Shown: piece by piece, positions 44,030 through 52,633 of the stretch
Layout of the letters: the number at the start of each line of letters is the position of its first letter
Position numbering within the stretch: position 1 is the first letter of the stretch
Assembly: GCA_965247565.1 (NCBI GenBank)
Contig: CBDFHF010000002.1
Span: 372,001 to 436,000 of the forward strand
From: CBDFHF01 sp965247565
GTDB lineage: Bacteria > Pseudomonadota > Gammaproteobacteria > Methylococcales > Methylomonadaceae
DNA length: 64,000 bases
Direction: 5' to 3'
Translations under genes and position numbers: made by a program
The notes under the pieces: model-generated
Database searches by the model: none
What the model saw: only the letters and a program-made list of their open reading frames with translations
Told to the model about the DNA's origin: nothing

Positions 44030-45310
44030 ATGGTGCATTTTGAATCACTAAAGGGATGGCTGGATTGGCAGGAGGGTTTGCACCCTTTGGTTATTGATTT
44101 AGGGCTGGAAAGGGTAGCCCAAGTTTACCGCTTACTTAATCCAACTCAAGCTAAACCGCCGACGATAACTGTTGCTGGCACCAATGGCAAAGGCTCATGC
44201 GTTGCTTATCTTGAAGCGATTTACAAAAAACAGGGTTATCGGGTCGGCGCTTACACATCTCCACACATTCTAAAATATAACGAAAGAATCAAAATTAACG
44301 GGACTCCAGTATCGGATGATTTGATTTGCGAAACGTTTGCGCGTATTGAAGCAGTGAGAGGCGATGTTACACTCAGTTATTTTGAGTTTGGCACGTTAAC
44401 CGCGCTAGACATTTTCAAGCGGCAAGGTGTTGATTTACAATTGTTAGAAGTAGGTCTTGGCGGCAGACTAGATGCTGTAAATATTGTCGATCCGGATGTT
44501 GCTTTGATATCTAGTATTGGCATTGATCATGTCGATTGGCTTGGTCAAACTCGAGAAGCGATTGGCCGCGAAAAAGCTGGTATATTCAGAGCCGCTACTC
44601 CCGCGATTATTGGTGATCCTGAACCACCTGAGGCGCTAGTACAAGCGGCGCTCGAAACGCAAGCTTTGTTTTACTGTTTAGGTAGCGATTTCACTTATGA
44701 GAAACAACCGAAAGGTTGGACGTGGTGTTATGCCAATCAACAAATTAGCAACCTACCAGAGCCTGCGTTAAAAGGCGAGCACCAGTATCGGAATGCCTCA
44801 GCAGCAATATTAGCATTGACGTTATTAGCCGATATTTTACCGGTCGGTGAAGATGCGATTCGATATGGGCTAGAAAACGTACAGCTGGCAGGTAGATTTC
44901 AATTGATTGAAGGAGACGTACCGGTGCTTTTGGATGTTGGACACAATCCTCAAGCGGTTCAGACATTGGTGGATTATTTAACCGATAATTTCCCTAACAG
45001 ACGCATCCATGCTATTTTTTCCATGATGAAAGATAAGGATATAGCGGAAGTCCTCAAAATTATGAAGCCGGTTGTTTACGACTGGTATTTTTCGCCTTTG
45101 GTTAATCCGAGGGCGGCAACGGAGGCGCTCATGCGGGACGTTTTTTTTAAAAGTGCAATTACCAAGGTATTCTTTGGTTTTTCGGATTTTGCAACAGCCT
45201 ATGAGGCCGCAAAAAGCCAATCGTATAAAGGCGATCTGCTATTGGTTTTTGGTTCATTTTTTTTAGTATCAGATTGCCTGGTTGAATTTCAAAAAAAGTC
45301 GAGTACATAG
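44030..45310 (+). CDS. folC: Bifunctional tetrahydrofolate synthase / dihydrofolate synthase (folylpolyglutamate synthase)
   Basis: ATP-dependent ligase of the Mur family that adds glutamate to dihydropteroate and folates. The P-loop G-T-N-G-K-G-S is at 50-56, Y-T-S-P-H around 75-79, and E-V-G-L-G-G-R-L-D-A-V-N-I-V near 140-153, the folate-site block. G-H-N-P-Q is the later Mur-type motif. Length 426 residues is normal. It starts ten bases after accD and ends one base before the SPOR gene, the conserved accD-folC-dedD order. Confidence 0.96.
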   Translation: MVHFESLKGWLDWQEGLHPLVIDLGLERVAQVYRLLNPTQAKPPTITVAGTNGKGSCVAYLEAIYKKQGYRVGAYTSPHILKYNERIKINGTPVSDDLICETFARIEAVRGDVTLSYFEFGTLTALDIFKRQGVDLQLLEVGLGGRLDAVNIVDPDVALISSIGIDHVDWLGQTREAIGREKAGIFRAATPAIIGDPEPPEALVQAALETQALFYCLGSDFTYEKQPKGWTWCYANQQISNLPEPALKGEHQYRNASAAILALTLLADILPVGEDAIRYGLENVQLAGRFQLIEGDVPVLLDVGHNPQAVQTLVDYLTDNFPNRRIHAIFSMMKDKDIAEVLKIMKPVVYDWYFSPLVNPRAATEALMRDVFFKSAITKVFFGFSDFATAYEAAKSQSYKGDLLLVFGSFFLVSDCLVEFQKKSST

Positions 45311-45311
45311 A

Positions 45312-46139
45312 ATGGATCATGAATTAAAACAACGTTTAATTGGTGCTTTAGTAGTTACCGCGCTGGCTGCTATTTTTATCCCCATGCTTTTTGATGATCC
45401 TGTTGACGATAGAACTCAACAAGTGAGTGAACTTACCATTCCGCCTGTGCCCGCAGTTGCTACAAGCGAAGTGGCACCAGCCAAGGCACCAGAAGATGGT
45501 AATCAGGCGCTAAATGCTACTACCGATGAAGGATATGTAGAGGGTTCTGAGGATGAGCCTTTACAGCCTGTAGACGAACCAGATACAGATGAGAGTGGTT
45601 TTGAGGAGGATCTTCAGTCTGTAAAGCCTGAATCAGTTACCCCTATTTCAAAGCCAAAACGTCCCGCTGAAGACGTTGTTGTCGTTGATGAAGCGGCGGA
45701 AGCGGATTCTGAAATTGAAAAATTAAGACCTAAAGTCGAATCAAAAAGGAAACCTGCAACGACATCGGTTGCACAAGATACAAACAATAGCCCAAAAAAT
45801 ACCAAGCCGACTCTAAAGACTGCAACAGTCGTTAAGCCTTCGGTTACTGAAAAGCCGCAAGCAGTTAAAAAAATAGCTACCGAAGCGGAAGTTATTAAGC
45901 CTGCTGGGCCAAAGCGCTGGACTATTCAAGTCGGTAGCTTCGGAAAAAAAGAAAATGCTCTTTCGATGTCCGAGTCCTTGCGTAAAAACGGTTTTCCAGT
46001 GACTATGGATACTATTCAAGGTGAAAAAGGAACCTTGTACCGGTTAAAAATTGGTCCTGATTTGGATGGGAAACGTGCCTCAGAAATGAAAGCGAAGCTC
46101 GATAAACAGCATGTAAAATCCATGTTGATTGCCGAATAG
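45312..46139 (+). CDS. dedD: DedD-like SPOR-domain cell division protein
   Basis: A 275-residue protein starting M-D-H-E-L-K-Q-R-L-I-G-A. One membrane helix lies at about 10-26, followed by an acidic/proline-rich linker and a basic segment. A C-terminal SPOR domain (about 205-275) has W-T-I-Q-V-G-S-F-G and Y-R-L-K-I-G-P. SPOR domains bind denuded septal glycan and localise the protein to the divisome. The position after folC and before cvpA is the conserved dedD slot. An upstream start at 45282 would overlap folC. Confidence 0.88.
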   Translation: MDHELKQRLIGALVVTALAAIFIPMLFDDPVDDRTQQVSELTIPPVPAVATSEVAPAKAPEDGNQALNATTDEGYVEGSEDEPLQPVDEPDTDESGFEEDLQSVKPESVTPISKPKRPAEDVVVVDEAAEADSEIEKLRPKVESKRKPATTSVAQDTNNSPKNTKPTLKTATVVKPSVTEKPQAVKKIATEAEVIKPAGPKRWTIQVGSFGKKENALSMSESLRKNGFPVTMDTIQGEKGTLYRLKIGPDLDGKRASEMKAKLDKQHVKSMLIAE

Positions 46140-46175
46140 TTTTTATTCCGTACGCTATTGATTGATACGTCGCTG

Positions 46176-46667
46176 ATGATCTGGGTAGACTTCACTATCC
46201 TTGGATTACTGTCGGTGTTCCCCATTATCGGTTTAATACGTGGTTTTAATAAGGTGGGTTACTCATTGTTTTTTTGGGTATTGGCCTTAGGGGTAACACT
46301 GAACTTTAGTAGAGAGTTTTCTACACTTCTGGTTTCATCAATAAAGGACTCGTCTCTCAGAATCTTAGCGTCATTCGTCGCTCTGCTGACAATAACTCTT
46401 CTACTGGGCGGCTGTATTAGTTTGATACTGGGAACAGCGCTTCGTAATACACATATAAGTATTCTTAACCGCATAGGCGGTTTGATTTTGGGCGGTATTC
46501 ATGGATTTATCGTAGTATTAACATTGGTGGTTATGGTTGGCTTAACCGATTTACCCAAAGAAATTTGGTGGCAAGAGTCAACATGGCTACCAATTTTTCA
46601 ACATTTCGCTATTTTGCTAAGGGATCATATTTCCTCGGGCATCACTGAAAACATAAATTATAAATAA
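46176..46667 (+). CDS. cvpA: CvpA family membrane protein
   Basis: Four membrane segments in 163 residues. The start W-V-D-F-T-I-L and G-L-I-R-G-F-N-K-V-G-Y match the family (colicin V production protein; biofilm and stress links in other species). An upstream non-ATG start would add six residues, but ATG 46176 fits the family better. It immediately precedes purF by 20 bases, the classic cvpA-purF order, and has no own terminator, so the genes are likely co-transcribed. Confidence 0.9.
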   Translation: MIWVDFTILGLLSVFPIIGLIRGFNKVGYSLFFWVLALGVTLNFSREFSTLLVSSIKDSSLRILASFVALLTITLLLGGCISLILGTALRNTHISILNRIGGLILGGIHGFIVVLTLVVMVGLTDLPKEIWWQESTWLPIFQHFAILLRDHISSGITENINYK

Positions 46668-46687
46668 CTACTGGCGGGTCTTAGATA

Positions 46688-48199
46688 ATGTGTGGTATCG
46701 CAGCAATTGTTTCACATCAGGCTGTAAATCAGGAGTTATATGATGCTCTGACTGTTTTGCAACATCGTGGTCAGGATGCGGCTGGCATTGTTACTTGTGA
46801 GGATGGGCGCTTGCATTTACGCAAAGACAATGGATTAGCTCGCGATGTGTTCAGCAATGCGCAAATGCTCAAACTCAAAGGTAATATGGGTATTGCCCAT
46901 GTACGTTACCCCACAGCAGGTTGTACCAGTTCCGAGGAAGCACAGCCTTTTTATGTGAATTCTCCGTTCGGCTTAACATTGGCGCATAACGGTAATCTAA
47001 CGAACACGGCTGAATTGAAAACAGCTTTATTTGTTGAAGATCAGCGCCATATTAATACCGACTCTGATTCGGAAGTGTTGTTAAACGTATTCGCGCACGA
47101 ATTGCACAGTTTGGGAAAACTCAAATTAAGTGTTGATGATGTTTTTAAGGCGGTAGAGGGTGTACACCGGCGATGTCGTGGTGCTTATGCGGTGGTGATT
47201 ATGATTTCCGGGTTTGGGATTTTAGGATTTAGAGACCCACATGGTATTCGACCTATTGTTTATGGAGAAAGACAAACCGAGCAAGGCGTAGAATTTATGA
47301 TTGCATCGGAAAGTGTAGCCTTAGACGTATTGGGTTTTGAGTTGATTCGTGATATTGATCCTGGCGAAGCAATTTTTGTTGAGCAATCAGGAGAGTTACA
47401 TTCGCAACAATGTGCTGACCAAATAGACCACTGTCCGTGTATTTTTGAATATGTCTACTTTGCCCGTCCTGATTCCATTATTGATGATATTTCAGTCTAC
47501 AAAGCGCGCTTGCGCATGGGTGAAAAGCTGGCGGAAAAAATTCTACGTGAATGGCCTGATCACGATATTGATGTCGCCATCCCTATTCCGGATACCAGTA
47601 GGACAGCCGCCTTATCCATGGCCAATTTGCTGGGCGTAAAATACCGAGAGGGCTTCATTAAAAATCGGTATATCGGTAGAACATTTATTATGCCCGGCCA
47701 AAAAATGCGCGAGAAATCGGTTAGGCAAAAATTAAATGCTATTGGTCTTGAGTTTGAAGGCAAAAATGTTTTGTTAGTTGATGACTCGATAGTAAGAGGC
47801 ACGACTTCCGCCCAAATTATCCAGATGGCCCGAGATGCGGGTGCTAAAAAAGTATATTTCGCCTCTGCTGCGCCGCCAGTGCGTTACCCTAATGTCTACG
47901 GCATTGATATGCCGGCAGCGCATGAATTAATTGCTCATGGGCGGACCGAACAGCAAGTTTGTACTGCGATAGGTGCTGATCGAATTATTTATCAGGATTT
48001 AAACGATTTAATCGAAGCAGTACGCCGCGGTAATCGGGGCATTCATCATTTTGACACTTCTTGTTTTAGTAATCAGTACATTACCGGTGACATAGATAAC
48101 ACCTATCTAGAGCATATTGAGTCCTTGAGAAATGACAGTGCCCAAGATAAAAGAAATTCAGAAAACGGCGGCATCGAAATGAAAACCGTAACTAATTGA
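46688..48199 (+). CDS. purF: Amidophosphoribosyltransferase
   Basis: First step of purine synthesis, making phosphoribosylamine from PRPP and glutamine. The N-terminal nucleophile C2 is in M-C-G-I-A-A-I-V, with V-R-Y-P-T-A-G and G-L-T-L-A-H-N-G-N-L in the glutaminase half. The PRPP loop V-L-L-V-D-D-S-I-V-R-G-T-T is in the transferase half. 503 residues, no Fe-S type propeptide, as in E. coli. metZ follows in 15 bases. It contrasts with purL in this window, which carries a frame lesion. Confidence 0.97.
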   Translation: MCGIAAIVSHQAVNQELYDALTVLQHRGQDAAGIVTCEDGRLHLRKDNGLARDVFSNAQMLKLKGNMGIAHVRYPTAGCTSSEEAQPFYVNSPFGLTLAHNGNLTNTAELKTALFVEDQRHINTDSDSEVLLNVFAHELHSLGKLKLSVDDVFKAVEGVHRRCRGAYAVVIMISGFGILGFRDPHGIRPIVYGERQTEQGVEFMIASESVALDVLGFELIRDIDPGEAIFVEQSGELHSQQCADQIDHCPCIFEYVYFARPDSIIDDISVYKARLRMGEKLAEKILREWPDHDIDVAIPIPDTSRTAALSMANLLGVKYREGFIKNRYIGRTFIMPGQKMREKSVRQKLNAIGLEFEGKNVLLVDDSIVRGTTSAQIIQMARDAGAKKVYFASAAPPVRYPNVYGIDMPAAHELIAHGRTEQQVCTAIGADRIIYQDLNDLIEAVRRGNRGIHHFDTSCFSNQYITGDIDNTYLEHIESLRNDSAQDKRNSENGGIEMKTVTN

Positions 48200-48214
48200 G
48201 GGTGACGCCAAACA

Positions 48215-49405
48215 ATGAAAGATATTGACTGGAACGATTATTCTTTGGAAACGCAGGCCATTAGGGCAGGGCACAAGCGTACTCATGAAAATGAGCACAG
48301 TATTCCGATTTTTGCGACCTCTAGTTATGTTTTTAAAAGTGCAGAGGAAGCGTCCTTGCGATTTACCGGACAGCAGCCCGGCAATATTTACTCTCGTTTT
48401 ACCAATCCTACAGTGACAGCATTCCAAGAGCGATTGGCTCTATTGGAAAATGCTGAACGCTGCTTGGCGTTTGCCTCAGGTATGGCGGCCATTATGGCCG
48501 TTGGAATGGGTTTATTGAAGGCTGGCGACCACGTCGTGTGCTCGCGCAGTGTGTTTGGTAATACAGTGCTAATGTTTCAGAATTACTTCGGTAAATTTGG
48601 GGTTGAAACTGATTTTGTTAATTTGACAGATCTTTCCGCGTGGGAAAATGCGATTAAACCAAACACTCGTTTTTTATTCTTAGAAACACCTTCCAATCCG
48701 CTCATTGAAGTTGCAGATATTGAATTAATAGCTAATATTGCTCATAAGCATGATTGTTTGCTGGTAGTCGATAATGTTTTTTGCACGCCAGTGCTTCAAA
48801 AGCCATTGAGATTAGGGGCCGATATAGTTGTGCATTCGACGACCAAATATATTGATGGGCAAGGGCGTTGTGTGGGTGGTGCTGTGTGCGCCAGCGATGA
48901 ACTAATAGAAAAATTCATTTATCCTTATTTGCGAACCGGTGGCGCGACTATGAGTCCTTTTAATGCCTGGATTTTTTTATCGGGCCTTGAAACACTCGCA
49001 GTGAGAATGAAAGCGCATTGCGATAATGCTTCAGAATTAGCCAAATGGTTAGAGCGGCAGCCCGGTATCGCAAAGGTTCACTACCCCGGTTTGGCGTCGC
49101 ATGCACAACACGAGTTAGCCAAACGCCAACAAAAGCACTTCGGTGGCGTAGTAAGTTTTGAATTAACCGGTGGCAAAGAGCAGGCCTGGAAATTAATTGA
49201 TGGCACTGAAATGTTGTCAATAACCGCTAATTTGGGCGATGTTAAAACGACGATAACGCATCCGGCTACGACTACCCACGGTCGATTGACACCTGAGGCG
49301 CGATCGGCGGCGGGTATTAAAGATGGCTTAGTCAGAGTTTCAGTCGGACTAGAAAATATTGATGACATTAAAAGGGATCTCTCTAAAGGATTATTTCAAC
49401 GTTAG
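48215..49405 (+). CDS. metZ: O-succinylhomoserine sulfhydrylase
   Basis: PLP enzyme of the Cys/Met-metabolism family that makes homocysteine directly from an activated homoserine and sulfide. PLP lysine K211 is in H-S-T-T-K-Y-I-D-G-Q-G-R, with A-F-A-S-G-M-A-A near 86-92 and N-P-T near 64-66. G-R-L-T-P-E-A-R-S-A-A-G near the end carries the substrate-binding arginine. The 396-residue length and the purF-metZ order point to MetZ, as in Pseudomonas, over MetB or MetC. It is the last gene of the long block before the signalling genes. Confidence 0.93.
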   Translation: MKDIDWNDYSLETQAIRAGHKRTHENEHSIPIFATSSYVFKSAEEASLRFTGQQPGNIYSRFTNPTVTAFQERLALLENAERCLAFASGMAAIMAVGMGLLKAGDHVVCSRSVFGNTVLMFQNYFGKFGVETDFVNLTDLSAWENAIKPNTRFLFLETPSNPLIEVADIELIANIAHKHDCLLVVDNVFCTPVLQKPLRLGADIVVHSTTKYIDGQGRCVGGAVCASDELIEKFIYPYLRTGGATMSPFNAWIFLSGLETLAVRMKAHCDNASELAKWLERQPGIAKVHYPGLASHAQHELAKRQQKHFGGVVSFELTGGKEQAWKLIDGTEMLSITANLGDVKTTITHPATTTHGRLTPEARSAAGIKDGLVRVSVGLENIDDIKRDLSKGLFQR

Positions 49406-49413
49406 GCGGGTCG

Positions 49414-51177
49414 ATGATATTAGCGGTAGCGAGTAGTTTATTAAGCGACAATGTAAAAATCCTCAAAAGTGAGGTGTCTAAGACAGCCTATCAAGGCGTT
49501 TTAATTGCTATTGTTAGTATTGTTATCGCGACTTGTCTGGTCAGTTTTTACTCAACCGGAAAAATTTCTGTAGAGGGCATCTGGGCGGCTCAGCGTGACA
49601 ATATTGCGCTGTGGATTCTAGACGGTGTTCCTTTTGTTTTCGGACTCTGGGGGCAATATTCAAGCTCCATCATCGCCTATCAGGCCGGTTTAATCATCAT
49701 GGATAAAACCGAGGAATTGCGTAACAAGGCAGCCAACCTAGAAGGACAGACTGAAGAGTTACGTAATAAGGCCATCAAATTAGAAGATCGAACTGAAGAA
49801 TTACGCAATAGAGCATCGAGTTTAGAAGGCCAGGCAGAGGAGTGGCGTAGTCGCGTTGCGGATTTGGAAAAAAATGCCACCTACGATGCAGTGACGGAGT
49901 TACCTAATCGGGTGTTGTTTTATGATCGCGTCGAACAAGCTATTGCTGTTGCTGATAATCAACAGCAAATATTGTCTGTACTACTGGTTGAAATCGAAAA
50001 CTTTAAAGATGTTGATGATACCTTAGGCAGAACAGGCACTAACAATACTTTAAAAAAAGTCGCCAAAAGACTTCTTGAAATAAACGATAGTGTTGCCAAA
50101 ATAGACGGCAATGTTTTCGCTTTGTTGCTGACTGAAGTCGCTGATTTGCGGGATATTGAACAGTTGGCACAGCATATTCAAAAAGCTATGGAACCTGCTT
50201 TTATGGTTGACCGCTTACAGTTAACAGTACATCTCAATATCGGCATGGTGCATTTTCCCGCTCATGGTGAAGATGTAGATACTTTAGTGCAAAGAGCCGG
50301 GGTCGCCGTCCACATGGCTCAAAAATCAAACAAGGGCTACGCCTTGTATGATCCTTCATTTGATAAATACAGCCCGCATCGACTCACGCTAATGTCAGAG
50401 TTAAGACGTGCGATAGAGAAAAATGAGCTCGATTTGTTCTATCAAGCTAAAGTTTCTTTGCAAACCGACACCTTGTATGGGGCAGAGGCATTAGTTCGCT
50501 GGCATCACCCAGTGCATGGAGTCATTTCCCCTGACGATTTTATTCCGATGGCTGAACGAACTCGAATGATCAATCAATTGACACACTGGGTGTTAAAACG
50601 CGCTTTTTTTGATTGTGCGGCTTGGCATCATTCAGGATTGGATATAAAAGTTTCAGTTAATTTGTCTACTAAAGATTTGCATGACCCGGAACTGCCTGAT
50701 TACATAACCGAGATGGCTACTGCTGCGGGGATTAAGCCTGAATGGATTATGCTAGAGATTACAGAAGGTTCGATTATGTCTGAACCTGAAAATGCTTTGG
50801 CGATCATTGAAATTTTACATGCATTGGGTTACCAGTTTTCAATTGACGATTTTGGCACAGGCTATTCGTCGTTAGCCTACCTTAAGAAAATGCCGTTAAC
50901 AGAGTTAAAAATAGATAAATCATTTGTCACGGATATTTTAACCAGCGAAAATGATGCAGTGATTGTTAAGGCAATTATAAATCTAGCACATAATTTGGGC
51001 TTGCATGTAACTGCCGAGGGCGTTCAGGAACAAGCGATTATGGCCAGACTCAAGGAATATGGCTGCAATGTGGCACAGGGCTATTATTTAAATCAACCTT
51101 TATCGGTGCATGATTTTAATGAATGGATGCGTGAAGCTGAGTGGAAGCCGTCTGGGTATGTGACTCAGCTGAACTAA
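49414..51177 (+). CDS. Membrane GGDEF-EAL protein with degenerate GGDEF and intact EAL (c-di-GMP phosphodiesterase)
   Basis: 587 residues: two membrane segments (about 27-46 and 67-93), a coiled coil of four 14-residue repeats (about 99-154), a GGDEF domain (about 160-330) and an EAL domain (about 335-580). The GGDEF signature reads D-G-N-V-F, so cyclase activity is lost. The EAL domain has E-A-L-V-R-W, V-N-L-S, L-E-I-T-E, D-D-F-G-T-G-Y-S and E-L-K-I-D-K, the active set; the last A-E-G-V motif ends in Q instead of E. It should hydrolyse c-di-GMP, perhaps allosterically tuned by the dead GGDEF. The next gene encodes a PilZ protein. Confidence 0.88.
   Translation: MILAVASSLLSDNVKILKSEVSKTAYQGVLIAIVSIVIATCLVSFYSTGKISVEGIWAAQRDNIALWILDGVPFVFGLWGQYSSSIIAYQAGLIIMDKTEELRNKAANLEGQTEELRNKAIKLEDRTEELRNRASSLEGQAEEWRSRVADLEKNATYDAVTELPNRVLFYDRVEQAIAVADNQQQILSVLLVEIENFKDVDDTLGRTGTNNTLKKVAKRLLEINDSVAKIDGNVFALLLTEVADLRDIEQLAQHIQKAMEPAFMVDRLQLTVHLNIGMVHFPAHGEDVDTLVQRAGVAVHMAQKSNKGYALYDPSFDKYSPHRLTLMSELRRAIEKNELDLFYQAKVSLQTDTLYGAEALVRWHHPVHGVISPDDFIPMAERTRMINQLTHWVLKRAFFDCAAWHHSGLDIKVSVNLSTKDLHDPELPDYITEMATAAGIKPEWIMLEITEGSIMSEPENALAIIEILHALGYQFSIDDFGTGYSSLAYLKKMPLTELKIDKSFVTDILTSENDAVIVKAIINLAHNLGLHVTAEGVQEQAIMARLKEYGCNVAQGYYLNQPLSVHDFNEWMREAEWKPSGYVTQLN
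49708..49875 (+). repeat. Four tandem 42-bp repeats encoding a coiled coil
   Basis: Units at 49708, 49750, 49792 and 49834 encode T-E-E-L-R-N-K-A-x-x-L-E-x-x with slow decay in the last unit (A-E-E-W-R-S-R-V-A-D-L-E-K-N). The DNA units differ mainly at third positions, so the repeat is old at the DNA level or kept for protein structure. Two heptads per unit join the membrane part to the signalling part. Confidence 0.85.
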
Positions 51178-51215
51178 AATTTTACGTATGTATTGACGTC
51201 ATAAGGCGAGGTTCA

Positions 51216-51803
51216 GTGTTTCAGCACAGAAAAGAATATAGAAAAAGCTTTACCTCCCCTGGACAGTTACATGTGGCGGGTGAAACGCTCGCGATAGTCA
51301 GTTATGACGTGTCCGTCAATGGCATACTTGTTGAAATGATTGCTGGAAACCTTTTATCCAGCACCCGTGACATTCAAGAGGTGATTAAAGAATCGTTGGT
51401 TGCGGAAGTTTTTATTACCGATCTGATGTTATCTGGCATGGCTCAAATTGTTTGGACAAAATCCAGTAAAGGTAAGTTAATGGTTGGCTTAGAGTTTGTG
51501 GATGTTCATTTCAACGCCAAAAAACTGTGGCGAAAAAGAACAAACTATCGTAAGCCAAAGAATCTTTCAGGACTTTTAATTAATGAGGCCTGGCGCGCTA
51601 AGATAACCACAGTCAATGTTTCTGCTGATGGTTTAATGATTAGCCTTAAAGAACAGCCTGTTGATTTTCCTGATCAGGGTATGTTCGTTAAAGTCGTGCT
51701 GACAACCCTCAATATGAAGGCGATTGCTAAAATCCAATGGGTAAAAAAAGACAGCACAAACTCCATTGTTAATATGGGACTGCGTTATTTGCTAATGAAT
51801 TAA
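51216..51803 (+). CDS. Tandem PilZ domain protein
   Basis: 195 residues from GTG 51216 (AAGGCGAGG upstream); an earlier start at 51141 lies inside the EAL gene and would add foreign sequence. Two PilZ-type halves are seen, each with the full c-di-GMP pattern: R5-K-E-Y-R9 with D31-V-S-V-N-G36, and R108-T-N-Y-R112 with N134-V-S-A-D-G139. It should bind c-di-GMP, twice, and act as the effector of the adjacent phosphodiesterase, perhaps to sense the local pool. The output partner is unknown. Confidence 0.82.
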   Translation: MFQHRKEYRKSFTSPGQLHVAGETLAIVSYDVSVNGILVEMIAGNLLSSTRDIQEVIKESLVAEVFITDLMLSGMAQIVWTKSSKGKLMVGLEFVDVHFNAKKLWRKRTNYRKPKNLSGLLINEAWRAKITTVNVSADGLMISLKEQPVDFPDQGMFVKVVLTTLNMKAIAKIQWVKKDSTNSIVNMGLRYLLMN

Positions 51804-51825
51804 AATTATCTCTCTGGATTGTCTT

Positions 51826-52089
51826 TTAGCCGCTTTCATCAAACAATAGCGCATTCAGTTTTTGTTGTTTATCTAACGCATATAGATCGTCATAGCCACC
51901 GACGTGAAAGTCGCCGATATATATTTGTGGCACTGTGCGGCGTTTGGTTTTCCGCATCATCTCTTCCCTTAAATCAGATCTGGTATCTACGTTAATTTCT
52001 TTGTACGTTACACCTTTTTTATCAAGCAGTCGCTTGGCCATTGTGCAGTAAGAGCATAAGTTAGCAGTGTAGATAATGATTTCAGCCAT
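51826..52089 (-). CDS. grxC: Glutaredoxin 3
   Basis: A monomeric dithiol glutaredoxin of 87 residues, reduced by glutathione. The active site is C-S-Y-C at 12-15 (usual GrxC is C-P-Y-C), followed by K18-R; T-V-P-Q-I-Y-I-G and G-G-Y-D-D are the glutathione-binding parts. The serine in place of proline makes it a variant, and it may lower reducing power. It converges with the PilZ gene and diverges from clpS. Confidence 0.92.
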   Translation of the reverse strand: MAEIIIYTANLCSYCTMAKRLLDKKGVTYKEINVDTRSDLREEMMRKTKRRTVPQIYIGDFHVGGYDDLYALDKQQKLNALLFDESG

Positions 52090-52261
52090 TGTAGGTAAAA
52101 GAACAGGAGTTTATGGGAGAACCACCGACTCGGTAGCCAATTGCGAGCAGTTTATCAAAAACAACGTGGCTGCGGATAGTTACAGTTTTGTTAGTTTGAA
52201 TTAATCTAAATTTATATTATTTGTTATGCATACGGGCTTGAAATAAACTACTATTGATCCC

Positions 52262-52621
52262 ATGTTAAACGTTGAAAGCTCTAATGTATTGGTGACTATG
52301 TCCGATTTTGATCCTTTTAAAGACGGTGACGAAGGTCTGGCTGTTTTATCGGCCAAGCCCAAACTTAAAAGACCACCGTTATACAAAGTTATTTTACTGA
52401 ATGATGACTTTACTCCAATGGATTTTGTCATAGAGGTGCTGGTAGATTTTTTTGCCATGTCAGAAGAACAGGCGACACAAGTGATGTTACAGGTGCATTT
52501 ACAAGGCGTCGGTGTCTGTGGGACTTATTCCAAAGACGTTGCTGAAACCAAGGTTTATATCGTTAACGAATATTCGCGCGAACACCAGCATCCGCTGTTG
52601 TGTTCGATGGAAGAAGTTTAG
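52262..52621 (+). CDS. clpS: ATP-dependent Clp protease adapter ClpS
   Basis: Delivers N-degron substrates (N-terminal L, F, Y, W) to ClpAP. The core Y-K-V-I-L-L-N-D-D-F-T-P-M-D-F-V-I carries the N-D-D-x-T-P-M hydrophobic-pocket signature, and the C-terminal E-Y-S-R-E-H-Q-H-P-L is conserved. Two starts are possible, ATG 52262 (119 residues) or ATG 52298 (107 residues, closer to the usual 106); neither has a clear ribosome site. clpA follows after 12 bases. Confidence 0.95.
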   Translation: MLNVESSNVLVTMSDFDPFKDGDEGLAVLSAKPKLKRPPLYKVILLNDDFTPMDFVIEVLVDFFAMSEEQATQVMLQVHLQGVGVCGTYSKDVAETKVYIVNEYSREHQHPLLCSMEEV

Positions 52622-52633
52622 GTTGGAGAGCTT

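Noticed and set aside
49890..50400. Active diguanylate cyclase
   Set aside because: The GGDEF signature is replaced by D-G-N-V-F, so synthesis of c-di-GMP is not expected.
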